Shown in pieces: positions 33,317 through 41,048 of a DNA stretch of 49,153 nt (positions are counted from its first letter, which is position 1; each line of letters starts with the position of its first letter). The stretch is from Roseomonas sp. Its GTDB lineage: Bacteria > Pseudomonadota > Alphaproteobacteria > Acetobacterales > Acetobacteraceae. The stretch lies in contig JADCFQ010000035.1 in assembly GCA_020249435.1 (NCBI GenBank), positions 1-49,153 on the forward strand, given 5' to 3'. Below the pieces are notes generated by a model. That model saw only the letters and a program-made list of their open reading frames with translations. It was not told where the DNA came from and searched no databases. The translations under genes and the position numbers were made by a program.

Positions 33317-34657
33317 CTATTTGGCCAGGAAATTTTTTAACCTTTCCACAGCTTTTCCGCGAGGCTGGTCAAATAGGCGTGAAAGGGAAAATTTCCCATG
33401 ACGCACGCGGGCGCGGCGATGGGAGAATTCCAGAAAACCTGCCAGCCCATTGCGCCGCCCAAAGCCGGAATCGCCTGATCCACCGAAGCCCAAGGCTTGA
33501 AAACCCGCAAATTCAACGGTGCGACCGGCGATGATGGCGCTGCCGCGCGCGATGCGTGCGACCTGATTTTCTTCCTCGGGCGTTGCGCCAAACAGGTAGA
33601 TGGCCAAGGGCGCGGGGCGCTCTGCAACCCAGGCGAGTGCTGACTGAAGTGAAGTTTCTTCGCGCATAAGTAGTATCGGGCCAAAAATTTCCTCATGACA
33701 GATAGCGGCTTCGGGCGGTGCCTCCGCCAGGGTCAGCGCCATGCGGCGGCCTGGTCCATCCTCGGCCAAGGGGGTCGGGCTGGCGCCCGCCATCAGGCGG
33801 CGAAGCCGCGCGACTTGCGTTGCATTGATGACGCCGGTTTCCGGCAGGCCGATGCCGGTTTTCCGACAGGCATCAATGAAAGCCTGCCTGTTATGCCCAA
33901 TCAGCAGCACCGTATCCGGCGCCACGCAGGTTTGCCCCGCATTGAAGGCCTTGCCCACCAGAATATCCCGTGCTGCGCGCTTGAGATCCGCGCCCGGCAA
34001 CACCAGCACCGGACATTTGCCACCAAGTTCCAGCGTGAGTGGCGTGAGGTTCGGCGCGGCAGCGGCCATGATCTTGCGCCCGGTCGCGGTGCTGCCGGTG
34101 AAGACCAGATGATCCCAGGCTTGCGCCGCAAAATCTGCCCCCACCTCAGCGCCGCCTTGCACGCAAAGCGCGATATCATCGCCCCAGGCGTCGCGGAGAA
34201 TATCGGCAATCAACGCCGCGGTGCGCGGCAGCGCTTCCGATGGTTTCACGCACACACGATTACCGGCGGCAATGGCATCAATCGCCGGCAGCAGCGCCAA
34301 TTGCACCGGGTAATTCCACGGCGCCATGATGCCAACCACGCCTTTGGGGACGAATTCCTCCCGTGCACGCGCCGGCCAGAAAGGATAGGGCACGCTCACG
34401 CGCCGCGGGCGCATCCAGTGCCACAAATTGCGCCGCGCATAACGCGCTGCATCGGCAACCAGCAGCACATCTGCGAGCAAGGTTTCAATCGGTGCGCGGC
34501 CTTCATATTCGGCGTCCAGCATCGCCATGATGTCATGTGACCGCGCCATCACCACGCGCGCGAGTGCCGCCAATAACGCGCGCCGTTGCTTGAGATTGGG
34601 CGCGCCATCCCGCGCTTCAGCAGTGCGCAAGGCGGCCAGAGCTTCACCAGGCGTCAT
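33317..34657 (-). CDS. aldehyde dehydrogenase, probable C30 carotenoid aldehyde oxidase (AldH role)
   Basis: 446 residues of the class-3/coniferyl-type aldehyde dehydrogenases. The oxyanion Asn114 is in MAPWNYP, the NAD loop is FTGSTATGRK, Glu210 is in LELGGK and the nucleophile Cys244 is in NAGQTC. EEIFGPILL and IAGRTVEFAGFQALGFGG complete the family pattern; a C-terminal helix may attach it to membrane, as in fatty-aldehyde enzymes. Its start overlaps HpnE by 4 bases. In staphyloxanthin synthesis AldH oxidises a C30 terminal aldehyde to the acid; the operon places this enzyme in the same step. Confidence 0.85.
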   Translation of the reverse strand: MTPGEALAALRTAEARDGAPNLKQRRALLAALARVVMARSHDIMAMLDAEYEGRAPIETLLADVLLVADAARYARRNLWHWMRPRRVSVPYPFWPARAREEFVPKGVVGIMAPWNYPVQLALLPAIDAIAAGNRVCVKPSEALPRTAALIADILRDAWGDDIALCVQGGAEVGADFAAQAWDHLVFTGSTATGRKIMAAAAPNLTPLTLELGGKCPVLVLPGADLKRAARDILVGKAFNAGQTCVAPDTVLLIGHNRQAFIDACRKTGIGLPETGVINATQVARLRRLMAGASPTPLAEDGPGRRMALTLAEAPPEAAICHEEIFGPILLMREETSLQSALAWVAERPAPLAIYLFGATPEEENQVARIARGSAIIAGRTVEFAGFQALGFGGSGDSGFGRRNGLAGFLEFSHRRARVRHGKFSLSRLFDQPRGKAVERLKNFLAK

Positions 34658-35880
34658 GAAGGCAAAGCCTTTGCCGCAGCCTCACCAGACAGCACCGCAG
34701 CTTCAATGGTGGCGGGTAGGCGCGGCCAGGTCCAATCGCCAGCGAGTACCAGGTTGCGATGCACCTGCCGCGGTGGTTGCGGCGGCATGCCAACCGCATG
34801 GCGTGGCGTGGCGCGGCGTTCCTTCACTGCGCGCATCGCCGGTGGCGCTTCCGGCCAATCGCCAGGCAAGCCAAAACCCTTGGCGGCAGCACGAATTTCC
34901 GCCCAGGCGCGCGGCGCCAAATCCGGCGCCTGTTCTTCAACTTCGGCATCTGCCGCACTCACGGTGACACTCACGCCACTCGGGCGCACCAGGACCCATT
35001 GCGTCAGCCCGCCGAGCACGCCGATGAAGCGCACTGGCCCCGCGCCGCCATGCGCGAAATGCAGATTGAGAATCGGCGCATGGCGTTCCGGCACGCGCAG
35101 CTTCGGGATCAGCCGCGCCACTTCCCAGGGCGGCAGCGCCAGCACCACCTGATCCCGCGCTTCCAGCGCGATGCTGTCATCGCCGAAATGCAGCGCAATG
35201 ATGCGCCCTTCCGCCTCCGTCATGGCGCGCAACCGCGCCCCGAACCGCGTGCTGACCCCCGCTTGTGTCAACGCATGCAAGGCAGGCGCCACCAAATCCG
35301 GCCCGAGCCCTTCACGCGCCACCAGCACCGCGCCTGCACCAGGTCGCCCCAGCCGGCGCAACACCACGCCAAGCCGCGCGGATGATGCCTCATGCCCCGG
35401 CGTATTCAGTGCTGCCACAGTCAAAGGTTCGATCAGCGCACGATACAGCGCGGGATGCGCCGCCATCACTTCCGCCACCGGGCGATCCCCAATCGGCAGC
35501 GCGAGGCGCAGTAATGTCGCGAAGGCAGCAGCATTCAACCCCGGCGGGCGCTTGGCGGGATCGCGCCAATCAATCGGGCTTGCGGCAATACGCCGCGCGC
35601 TGCCATCGGCCAGGTCAAAGACCGGCAGGCCTTCCGGTTCGGCTTCCACCCAGCCCTCTCGTGCCCCGATATCGGCCAGGAAACGCAGCGCGGCGCGATT
35701 GGCGCCCATCAGCGCATGCGTGCCGTTATCCGTGCCATCGGGCAAGGCGCGGCAGCGCCCGCCGGCCACAAGTGTCGCTTCATGCAGCATCACCGCGCGG
35801 CCACGCTCTGCGAGCCGTAGTGCCGCCACCAAGCCCGCGACCCCGGCGCCAATGACATGGCATGTGGCGCTACTGCTCAC
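34654..35880 (-). CDS. hpnE: HpnE, hydroxysqualene dehydroxylase (FAD)
   Basis: 408 residues of the amine-oxidase/CrtI superfamily. The FAD loop is HVIGAGVAGLVAALRLAERG and the GG motif is LVAGGRCRALPDG. NGTHALMGAN and YRALIEPLTVAALNTP in the middle and LAGDWTWPRLPATIEAAVLSG at the end are HpnE features. It reduces hydroxysqualene to squalene in the three-enzyme HpnCDE route. It overlaps the synthase fusion upstream and the aldehyde dehydrogenase downstream by 4 bases each. No squalene-hopene cyclase is in this window, so the squalene made here may feed carotenoids, hopanoids or both. Confidence 0.88.
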   Translation of the reverse strand: MSSSATCHVIGAGVAGLVAALRLAERGRAVMLHEATLVAGGRCRALPDGTDNGTHALMGANRAALRFLADIGAREGWVEAEPEGLPVFDLADGSARRIAASPIDWRDPAKRPPGLNAAAFATLLRLALPIGDRPVAEVMAAHPALYRALIEPLTVAALNTPGHEASSARLGVVLRRLGRPGAGAVLVAREGLGPDLVAPALHALTQAGVSTRFGARLRAMTEAEGRIIALHFGDDSIALEARDQVVLALPPWEVARLIPKLRVPERHAPILNLHFAHGGAGPVRFIGVLGGLTQWVLVRPSGVSVTVSAADAEVEEQAPDLAPRAWAEIRAAAKGFGLPGDWPEAPPAMRAVKERRATPRHAVGMPPQPPRQVHRNLVLAGDWTWPRLPATIEAAVLSGEAAAKALPS

Positions 35881-37538
35881 GCGCGGCTGGTGCTGGCTTG
35901 CGGCATGGGCATGATTCCCATGGCATAGGCTGCCATTTGCAGTTTCTCGCCCCGCGTCAGGCGCGGACGTGGCCGAGGCAAGCCAAAACCGCGCGCCATC
36001 AAGCGTTCAAACAAGCGCTGATAGCCCCACATCATAATGCGCGCCGGCAGCAGCGCGCGCTGATCCAAATGGCGGAGCTCTGCCGCCGCTTGGGCAAAGC
36101 CGGCTTCGGCTTGCTGTGCCAAGCGCGCTGCGGCGCGGGCGAAGCCTGGGCTTGCAATCAGCGTGGCCGCAGGCGCATCGGCAACACCTTGGGCAGCCAA
36201 AAGATCAAGCGGCAGATAAACGCGGTCGCGCGTGGCATCCTCATCCAGGTCGCGCAGGATATTCACCAATTGCAGCGTGCGCCCAAGCGCCAGGCCGAAA
36301 TCAGCCGCTTCCGGCGCGCCGAAAATCCGCACCGCCATGGCGCCGACACTGCCGGCGACGCGACGACAATACAGGTTCAGCGCTTCGCTATCGGCGATGC
36401 GCAGCCTTGGCGTGGCATCCGTTTCCATGCCCGCAATCATCGCTTCGCATTCTTCGATGGGGAGTGCGAAGGCGCTGCGCGCCAGCGCCAATTCGCGGGA
36501 CAAAGCACAATCCGGCGCTCGGAGCTTGCCGCGCCAATCCGCCAGGAACCGGCGCTTTTCCGCTTCCGGCATGGCGCCATCGGCAATGTCATCCACCGCG
36601 CGGCAAAAGGCATAAACCGCCCAAAGCGCGCGGCGCCTTTCGCCTTTCAGCGCCGACATGCCACGCGCGAAGGAAGACCCCGCGCGCCCGACGCGTGCAC
36701 TCACCAGCGCCGCATCGCTTGGCCCGGTGCCGAGCGCCGCACGAAAGCCGTGCAAAAAATCAAGCCGCGACAGGGCCACCCGCCCCAATACCGGATCAGC
36801 CGCGCGCAGCTTTGCCAGCAGCCGCCGCGCGAGTGCGATGGTGACACTGCTTTCGCGCGCCAGGCGCTTCGCCGCGATCAGGCGCGGCAGTGCGGCGGCG
36901 GCATCCAGCCTTTCCTCAACCTGATCAAGCGCGGCATCCAGCACGGCGCGCCGAGTTTCGGTATGGGCGGGGTCGAAGAACCGCGCCTCACCGCCGACCA
37001 ACTCCATCCAGGCTTCAGGCAGATAGACACGCCCAATATCCCGCCGATCCGGCACAAGATCCTGAATATGATTGAGGATTTGCAAAGCGGTGCACAGCGC
37101 ATCGGCGGCTGCAATCGCCTCGGGTTTTGTTTCGTGATGAAGGCGGAGCAACATGCGCCCAACTGGATTGGCGGATCGCGCGCAGTAATCTTCCAGGCCG
37201 GCCCAATCGGCGTAACGCGCTTGCACCGCATCCTGCCGAAAGGCCGAAAGCATCAGCCGCGCCTCATCCGTGCCCGTTGCCGCGCGATGCAATGCCGTGG
37301 CAGCGGGTTCCTCGGTGGCGGGATCATCAAGCGCAGCTTCAAGCGCGGCCAGCCGGCGTAGCTTTTCCTCGGCGGTTAGGGCCGGATCATCGGCAATATC
37401 ATCAGCGGCGCGCACGAAGCGGTAAAAGCCAAGCACCTTCGGGCGTATTTCCGGCGCCAGCAGCCGGGACGCCACCGGAAAATTCTCAGACCCGGAATCG
37501 CGTGTTGGCGCGCGGGAAGCGGCGCTGTCAGCACTCAT
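35877..37538 (-). CDS. HpnC-HpnD fusion, two-domain squalene synthase
   Basis: 553 residues from ATG 37538, set by the 4-bp ATGA overlap with the glycosyltransferase; a longer frame only adds sequence inside that gene. Two trans-isoprenyl synthase domains are joined head to tail. Domain 1 (about 1-265, HpnC-like) has RAADDIADD (D46-D50) and IQDLVPDRRDIGRVYLP (D160, D164). Domain 2 (about 280-553, HpnD-like) has RAVDDIADG (D316-D320) and LRDLDEDATRDRVYLP (D430, D434). Normally HpnD joins two farnesyl-PP into presqualene-PP, HpnC converts that to hydroxysqualene and HpnE to squalene. Fusion would let the intermediate pass within one chain. The joint lies around 265-285, without a long linker. 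Confidence 0.87.
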   Translation of the reverse strand: MSADSAASRAPTRDSGSENFPVASRLLAPEIRPKVLGFYRFVRAADDIADDPALTAEEKLRRLAALEAALDDPATEEPAATALHRAATGTDEARLMLSAFRQDAVQARYADWAGLEDYCARSANPVGRMLLRLHHETKPEAIAAADALCTALQILNHIQDLVPDRRDIGRVYLPEAWMELVGGEARFFDPAHTETRRAVLDAALDQVEERLDAAAALPRLIAAKRLARESSVTIALARRLLAKLRAADPVLGRVALSRLDFLHGFRAALGTGPSDAALVSARVGRAGSSFARGMSALKGERRRALWAVYAFCRAVDDIADGAMPEAEKRRFLADWRGKLRAPDCALSRELALARSAFALPIEECEAMIAGMETDATPRLRIADSEALNLYCRRVAGSVGAMAVRIFGAPEAADFGLALGRTLQLVNILRDLDEDATRDRVYLPLDLLAAQGVADAPAATLIASPGFARAAARLAQQAEAGFAQAAAELRHLDQRALLPARIMMWGYQRLFERLMARGFGLPRPRPRLTRGEKLQMAAYAMGIMPMPQASTSRA

Positions 37539-38638
37539 GCGGTGCCGCTGGCGGAATAGGCACGGCCCTTCCAACCGGCGGGGCGCCCGATCAGCACCCG
37601 CACCAGCGCGGTCCATTGAATGACAAGCCCAACCAGCACCGCCAAGGGATGCAGCGGCACGGTCCACCAGGCTTCGCGGGTTTTGTACGTAATGGCAGCG
37701 CGCAAGCCAAAGACCAGCAGAATGGCGAGCGCCGCCTGCCATTCCGGCAACAGAAAGAACGGCCAGATATGCGCGCCCGCCAAAAGCGTCGTCCAGATCG
37801 GCAGGCCAATGGGTGTCGCCATGCCTTCATGCGCATTCTTGATGAAGCCATTCCAGCTTGAACGCATCCCATCATACATGCGGCATTCGGCAAGCTGCAC
37901 GCCTTCCACCATCTCCGTCCTGAAACCGGCACCGCGCAGCTTGCGCGCCAACTGTAAACCATCATGAAGCGAGCCGCGAATTGCCCCATGCCCGCCAAGG
38001 GTTTCGTAAGCGCCACGCTCGAAAAGGATCAATTGCCCGCAGGCCGCGCCAAGCTCCACGCGGCCCGTTTCAGCACGACCGCCACCGGGCAGATAGCCAA
38101 TCAGCAGCAGATTGATCATGGGCACAGTCAGCGCCTCACCCAAACTGCCGATGATTTGGCGCGGCACGCCGGTGACCATTGCAAGCTTTTGCCGCGCGGC
38201 ATGGCCGGCCATGCGGGAAGCGGCATCACGCGCAAGCCGCACATCGGCATCAATGAACAAGAAATGCGAGCCCCGCGCTGCCTCTGCCAGCCGCGCACAG
38301 GCATGCACCTTACCGGTCCAGCCCTGCGGTAGCGGCGGGCACGCCAGCAACCGCACCCGCGCATCCCGCGCGGCATAGGCGCTGACCATCGCCGCCGTGC
38401 GATCGCTCGACCCATCATCCATCACCAGCACTTCAATCGCGACACCCTGCTGTGCAAGTGCCGCATCAAGGCACGCGCTGATATGCGCTTCCTCATTACG
38501 CGCCGGGATCAGAATGGATACCAGCGCATCCTTGGGCGCCGGCCCCGCGGCCTTCGCCATGCGGCGAAGGTTATCCAACGCAAAACCAACCGGCATCAGC
38601 GCCAAGGCGAGCGCAATCCAGGGCAGGAAATCTGTCAT
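37535..38638 (-). CDS. GT2 glycosyltransferase, CrtQ-like
   Basis: 367 residues. An N-terminal membrane anchor (LPWIALALALMPVGFAL) precedes a GT-A domain with LIPARNEEAHI, MDDGSSDRT (D74, D75), GWTGKVHAC and FIDADVRL (D130-D132). WNGFIKNAHEGM follows and three hydrophobic helices lie at about 275-345. This is the form of CrtQ, which glucosylates 4,4'-diaponeurosporenoate, and of the hopanoid-associated HpnB. Setting among carotenoid genes favours CrtQ: it would add a sugar to the C30 carotenoid acid at the cytosolic face. It overlaps its neighbours on both sides by 4 bases. Confidence 0.82.
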   Translation of the reverse strand: MTDFLPWIALALALMPVGFALDNLRRMAKAAGPAPKDALVSILIPARNEEAHISACLDAALAQQGVAIEVLVMDDGSSDRTAAMVSAYAARDARVRLLACPPLPQGWTGKVHACARLAEAARGSHFLFIDADVRLARDAASRMAGHAARQKLAMVTGVPRQIIGSLGEALTVPMINLLLIGYLPGGGRAETGRVELGAACGQLILFERGAYETLGGHGAIRGSLHDGLQLARKLRGAGFRTEMVEGVQLAECRMYDGMRSSWNGFIKNAHEGMATPIGLPIWTTLLAGAHIWPFFLLPEWQAALAILLVFGLRAAITYKTREAWWTVPLHPLAVLVGLVIQWTALVRVLIGRPAGWKGRAYSASGTA

Positions 38639-39453
38639 GGTGTTGTCTCCGCGCGTTGTTCATGTCGGGGGTCGAAGCGTTCACCGCGCAGCAGTGCCTT
38701 GGCGCGGCGCCAGCTTTGATAAATGCCGCCCATGCCTTCGCGACCCTGCACCAGGGTTTGGAAGGCCGCAGGATCGCGTGCAATCGCATCGGCGCTGAGC
38801 TTTTCCATCACGCCCGCCAAGGCATCAGACAGCATCGCGCTGCGCGCCTCACGCGGTGCAGCCAGCAGGCTTGTGGCCGGAATCGGCGCACCGAAAGCCG
38901 CGAGCATTTCCGCCTTGCGCTCACTCCAGAAGGGGTAATCAAGCGCCAAGGGAACAAACGCAGCCTCGGGCGCAATCTCCGGCAGGCGGATCATGCCTGG
39001 CGCAATCGGCACCGGCCTTTCGCGCGGGTCACTGAAACGCCCCGGCGCATTGATCCACAGAATATGCGCCGGATCGGCCAGCACCTTTTCCACCACGCGC
39101 AAAAACGCGACCGATCCGCGCGCCGATCCGGTCTCAATCCCGAAAACGCCAAGCCGCTTCATGAAGCGATATTTTTCGAGCGCCGCGGCATCCATTGGCG
39201 TGAACAAGGGGCGTTCTGGCAAAAGCCGCCGATAGAGCAGCATGAAGGCAACGCCATCCCACCAGGACGGGTGATTGGCGAAGATCACGGCGGGCTTGCC
39301 TGCCGGCAAATCAGGCAGACCCCAGCGCGCCACACGCAAGGCGCGCATGTGCTTGGCAAAGAAACGCGTGAACATGAAATCAAAAAAATCCAAATGGCGC
39401 GGCGAACGCAGCGCCACCGGATCAGGCATTTGTTGTCCCTGCGTCTTCGTCAT
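38635..39453 (-). CDS. PlsC-type acyltransferase, probable glycosyl-carotenoid acyltransferase
   Basis: 272 residues with the glycerol-phosphate acyltransferase signature: H61-x4-D66 in NHPSWWDG, then FTPMDAAALEKYRFMKRLG and NAPGRFSDPRERP where EGTR-like residues normally lie, and PLALDYPFW. Most PlsC relatives acylate lysophosphatidate, but the 4-bp overlaps with the CrtQ-like and desaturase genes place it in the pigment pathway, where it could attach a fatty acid to the sugar. Staphylococcal CrtO does this with an unrelated small membrane protein, so this would be a non-orthologous replacement. Confidence 0.8.
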   Translation of the reverse strand: MTKTQGQQMPDPVALRSPRHLDFFDFMFTRFFAKHMRALRVARWGLPDLPAGKPAVIFANHPSWWDGVAFMLLYRRLLPERPLFTPMDAAALEKYRFMKRLGVFGIETGSARGSVAFLRVVEKVLADPAHILWINAPGRFSDPRERPVPIAPGMIRLPEIAPEAAFVPLALDYPFWSERKAEMLAAFGAPIPATSLLAAPREARSAMLSDALAGVMEKLSADAIARDPAAFQTLVQGREGMGGIYQSWRRAKALLRGERFDPRHEQRAETTP

Positions 39454-41033
39454 TCCGCCGCGGCTGGCAATTCGGCCTCTCGCCGGCCGGCCAATTCCGC
39501 CTCGGGCGACATGCCGCGCCCGCCAAGATCACGGTCCAGCGCATCGGCAGCGATCCAGCCGGACATCATCACCATCGGCATGCCGGGGCCGGGATGCGCC
39601 GCGCCGCCCGCCAAATAGAGCCCCTTGATCGCCTTGCTGCGATTGCTCGGCTTGAAGGCGCCGGTGAAGGAACCATGCGAAGCCAGGCCATAAATCGCAC
39701 CATTCAAAACCTTGTAGCGGTTATGGATATCAACCGGCGTCAATTGGCTTTCGCACACAATCCGGCTTTCAATATCTTCCAGCCCTGCCGTGCGCTTCAG
39801 CTTATCCAGAATCTTCTGGCGATAGGCCGGCAACATCTTCGACCAATCATGATGTGGGCGGAGATAGGGCGTGTGCACCAGCACATAAAGCGCTTCGCCA
39901 CCTTCCGGCGCGACCGAAGGATCCGTACCCGATGGCGCGGCCAAATAGGCTGTCGGGTCCGGCGCCGGTTCACCCTTGCGGTAGATCGCATCGAATTCTT
40001 CCTCCGCATCGCGGGAGAAGACAAAGTCATGATGCGCCAAATGTTCGTAGCGGCGATTGAGTCCAAGATAGAGCACCACACCGGAACAGGCGGGCTCATA
40101 CTTCTTGGCATAGCGCTGCGAAGCATTGCCCTTCACCAATTCCGTATAGGTGCGGATAGCATCCATGTTGGAAATCAGCGCATCACAGGCAATGCGTTCA
40201 CCATTCGCGGTCACGCTGCGCACCGCGCCACCCACAATGTCAATGTCTGTCACCTCGGCATTGGTGCGGAGATCAGCGCCGAGTGAGGCTGCCAGATTGG
40301 CAAGCCCTTCCGCCGCCGCACGCGTACCGCCCACCGGATACCACACACCTTCGGACGCCTGCATATCGCCGATGCTGCACAGCACCGCCGGCGCAAGGTA
40401 AGGGCTTGATCCGACATATTGCGTGAAGTGATCAAGCATCTGCGCCAATTGCTCATTCGGCACATGGCCGCGAATGACCTTCGCCACCGTCTGGCCCATG
40501 CGCAAGGCCATCACATCGCGCAGCACATCCGGCTTGAAATTATCGCCAAGGTTCAGCGTATCGCCAATGCCTTCCACGGGCTTCCAAAAGAAGAACTTCT
40601 CAGACACCTTGTGCAAATGGCGCGCAACGCGCTGGAAGCGTTCATACCCCGCGCCATTCGGCCCGCCCGGCGCGAAGGCATCCATGGAACGCGCCATGTC
40701 CTGCACATTTTCGATCAGATCAATCTGCTTGCTGCCATCAAAAAAGCAGCGCCATTGCGGATCAAGCCGAATGAGCGGCATTTCCTGCTGCTGATTGCGC
40801 CCGGCTTCCGCAAAAATACGACGCAGTACACGCGGCACGGTCAGAATGGTCGGGCCCATATCGAAGCGGAAATTCCCGCGCCCATCCGGTGATGGCATAT
40901 TCAGCACCGCAGCCTTGCCGCCAAGCCATGAATTACGCTCAAGGACCGTGACCTGATGCCCACGCGCCTGCGCGGTCGCGGCGGCTGCAAGCCCACCCAA
41001 ACCGCTGCCAATGACAACTACCTTGGCACCCAT
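39450..41033 (-). CDS. CrtI/CrtN-type carotenoid oxidoreductase (CrtN or CrtP role)
   Basis: 527 residues of the phytoene-desaturase family. The FAD loop is VVVIGSGLGGLAAAATAQARG, followed by LGGKA, and FDMGPTILTVPRVL is the usual second block. YVGSSPYLAPAVLC and YPVGGTRAAAEGLANLA lie midway, and GLYLAGGAAHPGPGMPMV is the closing FAD-contact motif. Such enzymes either insert double bonds into a C30 chain (CrtN) or oxidise its terminal methyl (CrtP/CrtNb). The sequence alone does not settle which; having two copies suggests one of each. It lies 15 bases downstream of the other copy and overlaps the acyltransferase by 4 bases. Confidence 0.87.
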   Translation of the reverse strand: MGAKVVVIGSGLGGLAAAATAQARGHQVTVLERNSWLGGKAAVLNMPSPDGRGNFRFDMGPTILTVPRVLRRIFAEAGRNQQQEMPLIRLDPQWRCFFDGSKQIDLIENVQDMARSMDAFAPGGPNGAGYERFQRVARHLHKVSEKFFFWKPVEGIGDTLNLGDNFKPDVLRDVMALRMGQTVAKVIRGHVPNEQLAQMLDHFTQYVGSSPYLAPAVLCSIGDMQASEGVWYPVGGTRAAAEGLANLAASLGADLRTNAEVTDIDIVGGAVRSVTANGERIACDALISNMDAIRTYTELVKGNASQRYAKKYEPACSGVVLYLGLNRRYEHLAHHDFVFSRDAEEEFDAIYRKGEPAPDPTAYLAAPSGTDPSVAPEGGEALYVLVHTPYLRPHHDWSKMLPAYRQKILDKLKRTAGLEDIESRIVCESQLTPVDIHNRYKVLNGAIYGLASHGSFTGAFKPSNRSKAIKGLYLAGGAAHPGPGMPMVMMSGWIAADALDRDLGGRGMSPEAELAGRREAELPAAAE

Positions 41034-41048
41034 CGCGCCCTCTCCTTC

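Noticed and set aside
37539-37742. N-terminal extension of the HpnC-HpnD fusion
   Set aside because: It lies wholly inside the glycosyltransferase gene. ATG 37538 makes the 4-bp overlap seen at the other operon junctions.
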